Position numbers and translations under genes: made by a program
Part shown: positions 1-8,713 of the stretch, piece by piece
Numbering within the stretch: the stretch's first letter is position 1
Layout of the letters: every line of letters starts with the position of its first letter
From: Methylotenera versatilis 301
GTDB taxonomy: Bacteria; Pseudomonadota; Gammaproteobacteria; Burkholderiales; Methylophilaceae
Direction of reading: 5' to 3'
Assembly (NCBI RefSeq): GCF_000093025.1
Contig: NC_014207.1
Span: 2,728,001 to 2,792,000 of the forward strand
Length of the DNA stretch: 64,000 nt
The notes under the pieces: generated by a model
Told to the model about the DNA's origin: nothing
The model's input: only the letters and a program-made list of their open reading frames with translations
The model's database searches: none

Positions 1-1104
1 CTTAACTTTCAGCCAACGTTCATTTTCAAGCCAAGATGAGAGTGTTAACAAAAGGCGATGATAGCGCTGGGACATTATTGCTTCTTGCATATCCTTACAA
101 GCCACCTGTCTTGCTTGTTTTGCATGCTTGCTAAGAACCAATACGCCGTTATGGTTTTTTGAATATCCACTAATAATTGGGAGTGTCTCGGTGATTAAAA
201 CATCTAAATCCCTTACTTTCCCTAATTGATTTGCAAGCCAACTCACTTCAGTTAATATCAAACTACTTTCTTCAGAGTTGATACGGTCTTTAAATAAGGC
301 AAAAGCTGCACGAAGACGTCTCAATGCAACACGCATTTGATGTATGCCTTCAATATCGGAATCCATTAGGACGATATCTCGGTTAATCTCTAAATGATTT
401 ATGCACTCTGTTGCAATTATCTTAAATGCAGTATGTGCATCAATATTTTTATCTAGTGCTGGAAGTTTTGCTTTGAAAGTTTGAAGGGAGTTAGGGCGAA
501 AATACTCATACCCACGTTTAGCTTTGCTATTATTTTCAATTCTAAGTGGTATCGTCTTCTGTAACGCTAATGCGACCTCAAAGATTCGACCAACATTGCC
601 TGCCTTTAGCTCTAATTCAATTTCATTAATAGGCTCCTGAAATTGATTTGACTTAAGCAACCCTGAATCTGAGCTTAATTCCACTTGATCACCATTATCA
701 AAAGACAGAAACCATTCCTCACGCATAATTTCTGTTCGGAAAATTGGAATTAATGATGCCCGAAGTTTTCTGTCAGCAAAGAATTTGATTAAGGACGGTT
801 CTTTAATTTTTGTGAAATCTGGGTGGTAAGCGCTTACTAGGTCTTCCCATTCGTTTCGCTGATGCAAGCCACTATTAGCAGTACCAGCAAGCTTAATAGT
901 TTGCATCCATTTACTAGACTTTTGTCTTATACGGAATGTAATCCCTGCATCTAAAAGTATTAGATCGGGGGTATCAAAATAAATACTGATTATTTTATTT
1001 TTCGTCGGCTTATTTACGCATGAATTAACAATAAGAGGGATTAGATGCAGTTTTTTTGCATCAACTTTATCGATGGAAAGTTTTAATTCAACTTCATAAC
1101 CCAT
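1..1104 (-). CDS. CYTH-CHAD domain protein (3' end beyond window)
   Basis: The frame is open from an ATG at 1104 down to base 1 (368 codons), so the C-terminus lies outside the window. Residues 4-8 show the CYTH signature E-x-E-x-K (EVELK), and a second acidic/basic strand (IELELK) lies near residue 162; these are typical of triphosphate tunnel metalloenzymes. Around residue 255 begins HQMRVALRRLR, the hallmark of the helical CHAD domain, which binds polyphosphate in characterised members. Domain order CYTH then CHAD is the common one. It sits 49 bp downstream of an arsenate-reductase-like gene on the same strand and may be cotranscribed. Inorganic (poly)phosphate metabolism is inferred; the substrate is unknown. 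Confidence 0.85.
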   Translation of the reverse strand, partial: MGYEVELKLSIDKVDAKKLHLIPLIVNSCVNKPTKNKIISIYFDTPDLILLDAGITFRIRQKSSKWMQTIKLAGTANSGLHQRNEWEDLVSAYHPDFTKIKEPSLIKFFADRKLRASLIPIFRTEIMREEWFLSFDNGDQVELSSDSGLLKSNQFQEPINEIELELKAGNVGRIFEVALALQKTIPLRIENNSKAKRGYEYFRPNSLQTFKAKLPALDKNIDAHTAFKIIATECINHLEINRDIVLMDSDIEGIHQMRVALRRLRAAFALFKDRINSEESSLILTEVSWLANQLGKVRDLDVLITETLPIISGYSKNHNGVLVLSKHAKQARQVACKDMQEAIMSQRYHRLLLTLSSWLENERWLKVK

Positions 1105-1153
1105 CACAAGCAGCTTCCTTTAGATTGAGAATTACTTTAATTAATATTAGCGT

Positions 1154-1660
1154 TTAGGGGGAGCCTATAATTGTCCCAATCGCATCTATTTCACCTTTGA
1201 GCTTAATTCGATTTAAATTATCTATTGGTAATGCAACGAAGAGTTTGATGCGATTCTCTAAATACCTACAGCATCTTTGGAACACTTCCAGTCTTTCCTC
1301 ATCTGTACCTTTAGCTGCAACAGGATCTTCAATTCCCCAATGTGCTGTCATTGGCTGACTAGGCCAGATTGGACAAACCTCACCAGCTACATCATCACAA
1401 ACTGTAAATACAAAATCCAAATGAGGCGCGTCTTTTCCAGTAAACTCATTCCAACTTTTACTTCTTAGCCCGTCGATATTCAGCCCATGGGATTCTAAGG
1501 TCTTAATCGTTAAAGGATCGATCGAGCCTTTTGGGGTATTACCTGCACTATAAGCCTTGAATTTTCCTTTACCCCAGTGTTCCATCAACTTTTCCGCCAT
1601 GACGCTGCGTGCTGAATTATTGTTGCAGAGAAAAAGCACATTAAATACGTTTGGTTCCAT
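1154..1660 (-). CDS. arsC: arsenate reductase, LMW-phosphatase-like (ArsC type)
   Basis: This 168-aa protein has the low-molecular-weight phosphatase P-loop C-x5-R at residues 12-18 (CNNNSAR) followed by S19, and the general-acid DP at residues 112-113. Two further cysteines, C88 and C96, sit where the thioredoxin-linked relay cysteines lie in arsenate reductases of this fold. VCDDVAGEVCPIWP and PMTAHWG are typical of the proteobacterial ArsC branch. The family reduces arsenate to arsenite in the cytoplasm. No arsR, arsB or acr3 is nearby, so it is an orphan here and could act on another substrate. GAGG lies about 10 nt upstream of the ATG. Confidence 0.8.
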   Translation of the reverse strand: MEPNVFNVLFLCNNNSARSVMAEKLMEHWGKGKFKAYSAGNTPKGSIDPLTIKTLESHGLNIDGLRSKSWNEFTGKDAPHLDFVFTVCDDVAGEVCPIWPSQPMTAHWGIEDPVAAKGTDEERLEVFQRCCRYLENRIKLFVALPIDNLNRIKLKGEIDAIGTIIGSP

Positions 1661-1715
1661 TTGACTACAACCTCGCTAATTAATTATATGACTCGCAACT
1701 CATTATAAAATCGAA

Positions 1716-1940
1716 TTATGTATCTTTAAATTTTTCGTTTAATTTAACTCTGTTCTCGCGCCACTCTTCAAGCTCCTCATCTTCTCTTTCAAGTTGTATT
1801 GCTATAGCCTCAATAGTACTGAGTTTTTTGTCATCTATTCTGCGTACCAATTTTGTACGCATGCGGCTTAAAAGACGCTCAGAATCCTCAACGCTTAAGT
1901 TAGCAGCTCTTTCAAGATACTCTTTATCAGGCTCCCTCAT
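1716..1940 (-). CDS. small charged hypothetical protein
   Basis: This is a 74-aa, strongly charged, probably all-helical protein with a repeated Glu/Arg pattern (REDEELEEWRENR) and no cysteines, signal or membrane segment. I chose the ATG at 1940 over an upstream one at 1958 because AGGAGAG lies 6 nt before it, whereas the longer start would put that site inside the gene. It is 55 bp upstream of arsC on the same strand and could be the first gene of a three-gene unit with arsC and the CYTH-CHAD gene. I do not recognise the family. Confidence 0.6.
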   Translation of the reverse strand: MREPDKEYLERAANLSVEDSERLLSRMRTKLVRRIDDKKLSTIEAIAIQLEREDEELEEWRENRVKLNEKFKDT

Positions 1941-1958
1941 TTCAATCTCTCCTTTCAA

Positions 1959-2484
1959 GTACTGACAGTATGCAAATGGCTATTGGCAGTATATTTCACT
2001 GAATTTACTATCATATTAAAGTTTAGGTAATCTAGTAATAAAAAGATGTATTGCATCTAAGGAAAAAGCACATCGTTTGATGTATGTCATAAGTTTTGGA
2101 TGACTAAGCTACTATCTACGAAACCATCCCTGAATATTTACTGACCACATTGTTGCCTTAACACCTTAGGGCGCAGTTAACTTTTCGTCGATTGTCATAA
2201 ATGGGAGTACTTTCGGACTATATTCGACCAGTTTTCTATCATTCGCAAGTAACAATCAAAGCGTAATTTAGTCGTGTTAGATAGTTTAGTAAAAACAGTG
2301 ACGTAGATAACATCGAGGATCTGTTGTGATGAACTGAAGGTGTCCATCGAAGGTGATCACACTCACTTTGAGTCAGGAAGTGTAGGTGTTCGCAAGACGT
2401 AGATGTGAATAAATCCCTCATGATTACATCTGAAATTCGACCAAGCTATTTCACAAATTTGTATAGATATTAACTCTTAACTAT
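1959..2484. other. AT-rich intergenic region, no gene recognised
   Basis: This 526-bp stretch separates the minus-strand arsC group from the plus-strand PEP-CTERM gene. A 60-codon minus-strand frame at 2239-2421 has a composition unlike a protein and no ribosome binding site. I see no RNA gene or convincing inverted repeat. Promoters for both flanking transcripts must lie here, but I could not assign them. Confidence 0.5.
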
Positions 2485-2496
2485 ATGGAAAAGATC

Positions 2497-3207
2497 ATGA
2501 TCAAATCAACGCTTCAATTGAAAGTACTCGCCAGCCTTATGCTAGCATTTGCTGGTAATGCATTTGCAGACACCTATACTAACGTGCCAAGTGGCGCAAA
2601 CACAGGTTCACCGTTTGCTTATTTTGGCAATGCAGCAAACCCAAGTGGTGACTCACCTAAAGTAGGCGAAGTGTTCTCTTTAATATCAAACTCTACTCTG
2701 TCATCTTTCAGTTTCTATGCACTTGGGAATATTACATCTTCACTTCAACTTAATGTAGCTCAGTGGAATCCTGATACGAATGCTAAGAACCAAGCTACCA
2801 ATTTGGTCGGATTTTCGCTGCTGACAACAGCTGGTTCGGCTGTTGAGACTTTTAACTCAACTGGTGGCTTTACCACTATTAGTTTTAACAACCTTGGTTT
2901 AAACCTGAATTCTAATACCAAGTATATTGCATACCTGACGAGCAATGACCCGACCGTGACAGGTATTCAATTGTCGCGTACTCAGACAACGGCTGATATC
3001 ACTGGCTTCGGTATTGGTAGTGCTTATCTCAGCACAGTTCCAGGTACAGGCTGGCAGTTGCCATTCAACGGAAACGGTTTTCTGAGTTTGCAATATACTG
3101 CTACTACTGTTGCTCCAGTACCTGAACCAGAATCCTACGCTATGCTACTCGTTGGTTTAGGTTTGATCGGTGCTGCGAGTAAGCGCCGTAAATCAAAGCA
3201 ATCTTAA
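2497..3207 (+). CDS. PEP-CTERM sorting domain protein
   Basis: This exported protein of 236 aa has an N-terminal signal peptide ending in GNAFA, a beta-rich Ser/Thr/Asn-rich middle, and a C-terminal VPEPESYAMLL segment followed by a hydrophobic stretch and a basic tail (SKRRKSK). That tripartite tail is the PEP-CTERM signal recognised by exosortase, which typically routes proteins to the surface in EPS-producing bacteria. The start is placed at 2497 because GGAA lies 6 nt upstream; an in-frame ATG at 2485 lacks a site. No exosortase gene is in the window. A second PEP-CTERM protein is encoded at 4831-5613 on the other strand. Function beyond secretion is unknown. Confidence 0.85.
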   Translation: MIKSTLQLKVLASLMLAFAGNAFADTYTNVPSGANTGSPFAYFGNAANPSGDSPKVGEVFSLISNSTLSSFSFYALGNITSSLQLNVAQWNPDTNAKNQATNLVGFSLLTTAGSAVETFNSTGGFTTISFNNLGLNLNSNTKYIAYLTSNDPTVTGIQLSRTQTTADITGFGIGSAYLSTVPGTGWQLPFNGNGFLSLQYTATTVAPVPEPESYAMLLVGLGLIGAASKRRKSKQS

Positions 3208-3227
3208 TTGCTTGATGCACGAAATGG

Positions 3228-3250
3228 CGGGGGCTCAGGCTCCCGTTTTT
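3228..3250 (+). terminator. intrinsic terminator after PEP-CTERM gene
   Basis: CGGGGGC (3228-3234) pairs with GCTCCCG (3239-3245) over 7 bp, with one G-U pair and a 4-nt loop, and is followed by TTTTT. It lies 20 bp after the stop codon. Confidence 0.85.
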
Positions 3251-3465
3251 GTTTGCATGGAACGTACGCTTTTAGTTAGTTGGAAACTGGAAATCGGCTA
3301 TAAAGCAAAATAAACAAGATGCTATTTGTATAAATCTTTTTTGCGTATATTTACGCATCCATATATGTCATTTCAATCTTCATAGCACTGTAATATTAAT
3401 GTAAATAATCAACTCAATAATGGTTTCTTAGAAATTCACTTCCAAACTATTAAAGAGGACGATGT

Positions 3466-4689
3466 ATGAAAAAATCACTATTATCTGCGTTAGTATGCAC
3501 TTGCATATTTGGCGTTACTACAAATGCTCATGCTGATAACAATTTCAATAAAAAATCTAGCGCACTAACTTTAGCAGTGTTTGGTGACTCTCCTTATGAT
3601 CCAACTGGCACTGCTCAGTTTGATGCGACACCAGATTTTATTAAGTCAATCAACAATGATTCAGATGTTTCTGTAGTCTTAAACGTTGGTGATTTACATT
3701 CAGGTAGTCAAGCTTGTACTGAAGCATATAACCAAGCTATTTATAATTTCTGGACCGACTTTAAAAAACCTGTCATTTATACTCCAGGTGATAATGAATG
3801 GATGGATTGCCACAAAAAGAAACAAAGTGGTGGTTCGTACAATGCGGCAACTGATAGTATAGTTTTTGTAAATGATTCAAATGGTAATCCAGTAAATTAT
3901 GCATCTGGCAATCCAATCAAAAATTTGGACTTAGTTCGATCTATCTTTTTTGCTGAGCCTGGACACACACTAGGCGCCGATATGGAAGTTTTGTCTCAAG
4001 CAATAAGCTCACATCGCGGTGATGAACATGACAGGAGTGACAATGACGAACACGCTGAATTAATACAAGGTGATGCTAAATTTGTTGAAAACGTCATTTG
4101 GGAAAAAGCTGGTACATTATTTGTAGCAGTTAATATACCTGGAGGCTCTAATAACGGTGCAGACCATTGGTACGGCACTCCGAGCATGTCAAATATGCAA
4201 GCTCAAGAAATCAGTGTGCGCACTGAAGCAGCTTTACATTGGATAGATACCGCCTTTAAACAAGCTCAGGATAAACACTCCAAAGCAATTGTAATTCAAG
4301 TGCAAGCAGACATGTGGGACCTTGATGGCAATCTACCTAGCCATATTTCAAACTATAAGTCCTACATAGATAGTATTGCTGCGCATACAAAGGCATTTAA
4401 CAAACCAGTACTACTACTTAATGGTGACTCACACGTGTATCGTTCTGACAATCCACTTGTGCGTAATGCACCATGCGTGACAGAGGCAGGAGCATGTAGT
4501 AATGATTCATATGGCAGCCAACCATATGGATACAATGTTCCAAATTTCCATCGTATTACTGTACATGGCAGTACCTTTCCAATGGAATGGCTAAAACTTA
4601 GCATCAATGCAAATAATAACTCTGCGACAACTAATAATGCGTTTGGTCCTTTTAGTTGGGTTAGAGTGACTGCAGTACCAGCACCTTAG
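3466..4689 (+). CDS. secreted calcineurin-like metallophosphoesterase
   Basis: This 407-aa protein begins with a signal peptide ending near THAHA-D24 style residues (NAHAD, 20-24). Metallophosphoesterase motifs appear in order: GDSP (40-43, in place of D-x-H), GDLH (75-78), GDNE (108-111, the GNHE motif with a substitution) and GDSH (320-323). The fold is therefore supported, but two metal-ligand motifs are non-canonical, as in a divergent bacterial subfamily. It should act in the periplasm or outside the cell; the substrate is unknown. The last residues are TAVPAP, directly at the stop, resembling the beginning of a PEP-CTERM tail without its membrane helix. A purine-rich ribosome binding site (GAGGACG) precedes the ATG. 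It is flanked by two PEP-CTERM genes. Confidence 0.75.
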   Translation: MKKSLLSALVCTCIFGVTTNAHADNNFNKKSSALTLAVFGDSPYDPTGTAQFDATPDFIKSINNDSDVSVVLNVGDLHSGSQACTEAYNQAIYNFWTDFKKPVIYTPGDNEWMDCHKKKQSGGSYNAATDSIVFVNDSNGNPVNYASGNPIKNLDLVRSIFFAEPGHTLGADMEVLSQAISSHRGDEHDRSDNDEHAELIQGDAKFVENVIWEKAGTLFVAVNIPGGSNNGADHWYGTPSMSNMQAQEISVRTEAALHWIDTAFKQAQDKHSKAIVIQVQADMWDLDGNLPSHISNYKSYIDSIAAHTKAFNKPVLLLNGDSHVYRSDNPLVRNAPCVTEAGACSNDSYGSQPYGYNVPNFHRITVHGSTFPMEWLKLSINANNNSATTNNAFGPFSWVRVTAVPAP

Positions 4690-4710
4690 GCTACATAGCA
4701 ATTTCGACAA

Positions 4711-4742
4711 GCGCATGACTCACAATTCATGCGCTTTCTTTT
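4711..4742 (+). terminator. intrinsic terminator after metallophosphoesterase
   Basis: A perfect 8-bp stem GCGCATGA (4711-4718) / TCATGCGC (4727-4734) with an 8-nt loop is followed by TTTCTTTT. Confidence 0.85.
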
Positions 4743-4830
4743 GTCTTAAAAATACACTCATATTTTATTAAGCATGTTATAAAAATCTCGACCTAGGTAG
4801 ACACATAAGCTCCCATCCACATTAAAACTA

Positions 4831-5613
4831 TTATGATTTCTGTTTTTGACCCAGCTGTCTGCGACGTGCAACAAAGCCCATCAAACCAAGTCCACTAAGA
4901 AACATCGCATAGCTTTCTGGCTCAGGCACAGGTGAAGTTTGATAAGGAACAAAAACATTAAACTGTAATTGATATCTTGTTATAGGTGTCACAACCCAGG
5001 TTGATAGGTCTGTGCTTGAGCCCTCTAGTATCCCAAAATATTTATAATCTCTAATTGAGTCAAGCACATTAGTTGATGTTCCTTGAGTTAAACGGCCCCA
5101 AGAAAAATTCCAACTATCAATGTCACCATTTTCATCAGCAAGAAACGGTGCATCAACACTACGCAATCCATAACGACCATCATACGCAATCGCAAATGAG
5201 CCATCTTCTAGAATCTGCCCATCACCAATGAGTGTAAGTGGAATACTAGGAATGGGGAGCATAGTCTCATAAGGATGTGCTTGGGCAATTTCGTTCACAT
5301 CTATCCCTGTACCTGTTGGACTCTCATTAGGGCCAAACTTAGAACTGAAAAGTAAGTTTATTGTAAATGATGGCGATTTATCGCCTGAATAGGATGCACA
5401 CACTTCAGCGGTTTCTTCGGCACAACTAATTAAGTGTAAATCCATAGGTTTAATAGTATAACTATAGGCATACAACGTATCTGAATAAGCATATGCGGGT
5501 AAATACTCACCTTCGACTTGCACCCCGTCAATCCATTGTGTCTCCGACGCAAATGTTTGATGCGAAGATAATAGTACCAAAATAAATGCTGCACCCTGAG
5601 CTAACTTTTTCAT
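4831..5613 (-). CDS. PEP-CTERM sorting domain protein
   Basis: This protein of 260 aa has a signal peptide (MKKLAQGAAFILVLLSS...TFAS) and a C-terminal SPVPEPESYAMFLSGLGL segment plus RRRQ tail, matching the PEP-CTERM signal. The tail is nearly the same as that of the protein at 2497-3207, while the mature parts do not look alike. I place the start at 5613 because this gives a normal signal peptide; the frame stays open 45 codons upstream but that part looks untranslated. It converges on the metallophosphoesterase gene. Function unknown; surface or matrix protein is inferred. Confidence 0.8.
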   Translation of the reverse strand: MKKLAQGAAFILVLLSSHQTFASETQWIDGVQVEGEYLPAYAYSDTLYAYSYTIKPMDLHLISCAEETAEVCASYSGDKSPSFTINLLFSSKFGPNESPTGTGIDVNEIAQAHPYETMLPIPSIPLTLIGDGQILEDGSFAIAYDGRYGLRSVDAPFLADENGDIDSWNFSWGRLTQGTSTNVLDSIRDYKYFGILEGSSTDLSTWVVTPITRYQLQFNVFVPYQTSPVPEPESYAMFLSGLGLMGFVARRRQLGQKQKS

Positions 5614-5964
5614 TTTTTTCTTTTCATTGTTGAATTGTATAGTCGATATTCTGTGATATTCAGAATTATTGATATAGCCCATTCGTACTACTTCGACATA
5701 GTTATTAATCAAATGAAATTGAATTTCAATAAAAATAAAAATGAACAATCAGTTAATCCATTTGTGACTTTGTTTTTCCAACAGCCTGCACCAGAATTAA
5801 CCTGAAACTTAAGCCCAGAAAAGTCTCACAATTCTTAATCACTATGGCATCGATTTAAAACAAGATCGATGCTTAAACATTTGAAAAAAAATCACCAAGA
5901 ATAAAGCAACATAATGGCGCGTTCTAACTTGCGTGATTGGTTCAGTACTGCACCGCCAAAAAAA

Positions 5965-6124
5965 TCACATATGCATCAAAAGAGGTAGCAAGGTGGGCCG
6001 ATTTTGCACCCACCTCCCCTCAAAACTACCCTTCGACTGCCACTTCCATCGGAACAGTTTTCATGGCTAGTTTTGTAATGACTGAACTTAAAGCTTGGTG
6101 AAAGGACTATTCTGTTTAGGCTTT
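5965..6124. repeat. diverged direct repeat, copy 1 (upstream of DLH gene)
   Basis: This noncoding stretch resembles 7171-7378. Shared blocks in the same order include ATCACA-x-ATGCAT-x-AAAAG, GTG-x-GCCGAT-x-TTGC, TTTGTAATGA-x-TGA and ACTATTC-x-G...TTAGGCT. The rest of the 5614-6230 gap is AT-rich and I see no gene in it. It probably holds the promoter of the downstream hydrolase. Confidence 0.6.
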
Positions 6125-6230
6125 AATTTAATGAACTAATATTTTTCGTCTTAATGAAACCAAGCTAATATAAAGTAAAAGATATATCGGTCAGCATTTC
6201 CTATACAGAATTTAAAATGGAACTTAAGCA

Positions 6231-7136
6231 ATGTCTAAATACAAGCAAGAATATAAGGCTAATGATTTCGACCCACAAGTTCTTAGCCTCTTTGATCAGT
6301 ATGTACATGGTGACTTGGATAGGCGTGGATTTTTAAAGAATGTCGCGAAATATGCAGCTATTGGAGGGATGACTGCTACTGGATTACTAAGCGCGTTAAG
6401 TCCAAAGTTTGCATATGCCCAGCAAGTGTCACAGAACGATGTGCGCCTCCAAGCTAAATATGTAGAGTTCGATTCACCTTTAGGTTATGGAAAGGGTCGA
6501 GGTTACTTGGTAAGGCCAACTAAATCTGCAAGTAATTTACCAGTAGTATTAGTGGTGCATGAAAATCGAGGACTTAACCCACATATAGAAGATATTGCCA
6601 GACGCTTAGCTTTAGAAAACTATATAGCTTTTGCACCGGATGCCTTGTTTCCTTTGGGCGGCTATCCAGGCGATGAAGATAAAGCACGCGAACTGTTCCC
6701 TAAACTGGATCAATCAAAAACACGGGAAGATTTTGTTGCTGCATTAAACTTCGTTAAAAAATCACCTAACAATAATGGAAAATCTGGTGTGGTAGGTTTT
6801 TGCTATGGTGGCACCATTGCCAATCAACTAGCTACACTTGCGCCTGACTTAAGTGCAGCAGTACCTTTTTATGGCACTTCCCCATCTGTGGAAAAAGTGC
6901 CTAATATTAAAGCAAAATTATTACTACACTTTGCCGAAAAGGATGAACGGGTGAATGCCACTTGGCCCAATTATGAGGCTGCACTTAAAGCTTCAAATAT
7001 AGAATATGAAGCTCATATTTATAAGGGTGTACAGCACGGCTTTAATAACGATACAACCCCACGTTATGAAGAAGCTGCAGCTAAGCTTGCTTGGCAACGA
7101 ACAATTGCATTCTTCAATCAAACCCTTAAAACTTAG
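6231..7136 (+). CDS. Tat-exported dienelactone hydrolase family protein
   Basis: This 301-aa alpha/beta hydrolase has the dienelactone-hydrolase nucleophile motif G-F-C-Y-G-G with Cys191, an acid Asp238 (EKDERV) and His269 (QHGFNN), giving a complete Cys-Asp-His triad. The first 63 residues form a twin-arginine signal: D-R-R-G-F-L-K at 30-36, a hydrophobic stretch and a cleavage-like AYAQQ. It is therefore predicted to be folded in the cytoplasm and exported. The family cleaves dienelactones or related esters; an exported form with this N-terminus is often annotated as a carboxymethylenebutenolidase. The true substrate is unknown. The gene stands alone, bracketed by a diverged direct repeat (5965-6124 and 7171-7378). 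Confidence 0.85.
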   Translation: MSKYKQEYKANDFDPQVLSLFDQYVHGDLDRRGFLKNVAKYAAIGGMTATGLLSALSPKFAYAQQVSQNDVRLQAKYVEFDSPLGYGKGRGYLVRPTKSASNLPVVLVVHENRGLNPHIEDIARRLALENYIAFAPDALFPLGGYPGDEDKARELFPKLDQSKTREDFVAALNFVKKSPNNNGKSGVVGFCYGGTIANQLATLAPDLSAAVPFYGTSPSVEKVPNIKAKLLLHFAEKDERVNATWPNYEAALKASNIEYEAHIYKGVQHGFNNDTTPRYEEAAAKLAWQRTIAFFNQTLKT

Positions 7137-7170
7137 CTATCGACTTTGACCTATTTCTTCCCAGCGAAAA

Positions 7171-7378
7171 CATCACACATGCATTAAAAGTGGTGACGAT
7201 GTGAGCCGATATTGCTCCACCCTCTTAAAACCACCATTGATTGATACTTGCAACGGGTCAGTTTTTCAAGTCAGGCTTTGTAATGAATGATATATTCTGT
7301 GTAAATTAACTTCTGCATAACTTCTTTGTATATGTTAGTTACGAAGTAGTGGTTTAAAAACTATTCCGATTTAGGCTA
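7171..7378. repeat. diverged direct repeat, copy 2 (downstream of DLH gene)
   Basis: This is the partner of 5965-6124, with an extra stretch of roughly 50 bp before the final ACTATTCCGATTTAGGCT block. It is noncoding in all frames I checked. Confidence 0.6.
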
Positions 7379-7394
7379 AAACTCTCCCCTAAAT

Positions 7395-7696
7395 TTACCC
7401 CCGCACCATGCGGCAAATACAAAAGTCCGTTTTAAATAAAATAGAGTTCCCCGCGATTTTTTCAGGGAGTTGGGGGGCGGGACCTATCCGACTTGGCACG
7501 ACGGCGTGCGCAGGTGGAGTTTTTTTGCGGCGGCGATACTCTGCCCATCCCGTCAATTTTTTTTTGGATCTAGGAAATGGCGAGACAAATATAAAAAGAC
7601 GTAACTCCCAATCTAAACACACTGATGTAACAATACCTTCTCATAATTTAAAGAATATATAAAAGAAATAAGCGAAGCTATATTTAAAATATCGTA
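7395..7696. other. intergenic stretch with a G-rich core, no gene assigned
   Basis: Bases about 7450-7560 are much richer in G and C than the surroundings, with runs GGGGGGCGGG and GCGGCGGCG and poly-T tracts beside them. Overlapping frames of 84 codons (plus) and 75 codons (minus) cross it, but neither has a ribosome binding site or a recognisable domain. It may be a remnant of a foreign element. Confidence 0.35.
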
Positions 7697-7735
7697 ATGC
7701 GCTTGTTCTGGGTAAGTTTTTTTAAAGGCAAGCAT

Positions 7736-8611
7736 GTGAATGTAACTTCAAATACTTTTAGCGATGATAAATCTAGTGTCTTAGTTAATTCACAATCAGT
7801 TAGCAGCTATTCTCACCTAAGCTGGTTAGATCAAATTAGGGGATGCGCTGCCCTTTATGTTGTTTGTCATCACGCGGTTAGGCAAGTAATTATTATAGGT
7901 AATCATGCTCATGACCCCTTCTATAGATTTTTACAATTAGCCACTGGATTCGGTCATTACGCTGTAGACATTTTTATAGTTTTATCTGGGTATTGTTTAA
8001 TGCTGCCGTTAATAAGAAAACAGCATTTTGGAAGTATCTTAAATTTCTATATTCGCAGAACAGCTCGCATTGTCTTGCCATACTATGGCGCGCTATTTTT
8101 GACTTTGATTTGTATCTATTTTTTGATGGGTGAAATGCAAGACTCTGTTTGGGCTGGAAGTGCGCTTCCAGTTACATTTGAAAGTGTTTGGAAGCACTTA
8201 CTTTTAATACATCAATGGTTCCCATCTGATGCCACAAAGATTAATGGAGCATTTTGGTCTATCGGTGTTGAATATCAAATCTATTTCCTTTTTCCTTTGT
8301 TTTATTTTTTAGCCAGAAAATTTGGTTTCGTTCGTACTTTTTTTATCATTACGATAATCTCCTACACGCTATGGACGATTTGTTTCTATTTTGATATTTT
8401 CAATGCCGGGGAGAATGGCGCTTCAATATACTATTGCTCCTTATTTTTCATGGGTGCCGCAGCGGCACAATTTGCAAATCAACAAAATAAAACTCAAGCA
8501 ATCTTATTTATAGATGGGCATTCAAAAACAATAATGCTTATTGCATTTGCTGGGATAGGGGCAATAGCGCTTGTAAGCTCTTTAATCGGACATTTTAATC
8601 TTTCGGTGTAA
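7736..8611 (+). pseudogene. acyltransferase 3 (OafA/YrhL-type), 3' truncated by IS21 element
   Basis: This is an integral membrane acyltransferase. SWLDQIRGCAALYVVCHHA carries the N-terminal R-G and catalytic His of the acyltransferase 3 family, followed by several membrane segments and the conserved PLFYF region. Such proteins O-acylate surface sugars. The native sequence stops at about base 8606, where the IS21 left end begins; the last codons and the TAA belong to the insertion. About 290 residues remain, whereas the family usually has 350-400, so the last helices are missing. I place the start at the GTG at 7736, with AAAGG 7 nt upstream; an in-frame ATG at 7697 is possible. Confidence 0.75.
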
Positions 8612-8713
8612 ATTTCAGTGCAAAAATGCACCAGATCTCTTAGGGATTTGCGTGTAGAAGTGCACCACCCTAGGAGTTGTTAAACTCTCGCAATTTTGCG
8701 AGGCTCACCTAGG

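Noticed and set aside
2239-2421. 60-codon minus-strand frame upstream of the first PEP-CTERM gene
   Set aside because: No ribosome binding site, unlikely composition, and no domain; it is probably chance.
3466-4689. Metallophosphoesterase as a third PEP-CTERM protein
   Set aside because: It ends at VPAP with no membrane helix or basic tail, so the sorting signal is incomplete.
7395-7662. Overlapping 75- and 84-codon frames in the G-rich block
   Set aside because: They lie on opposite strands over the same bases, neither has a start signal, and the sequence is low-complexity at several points.
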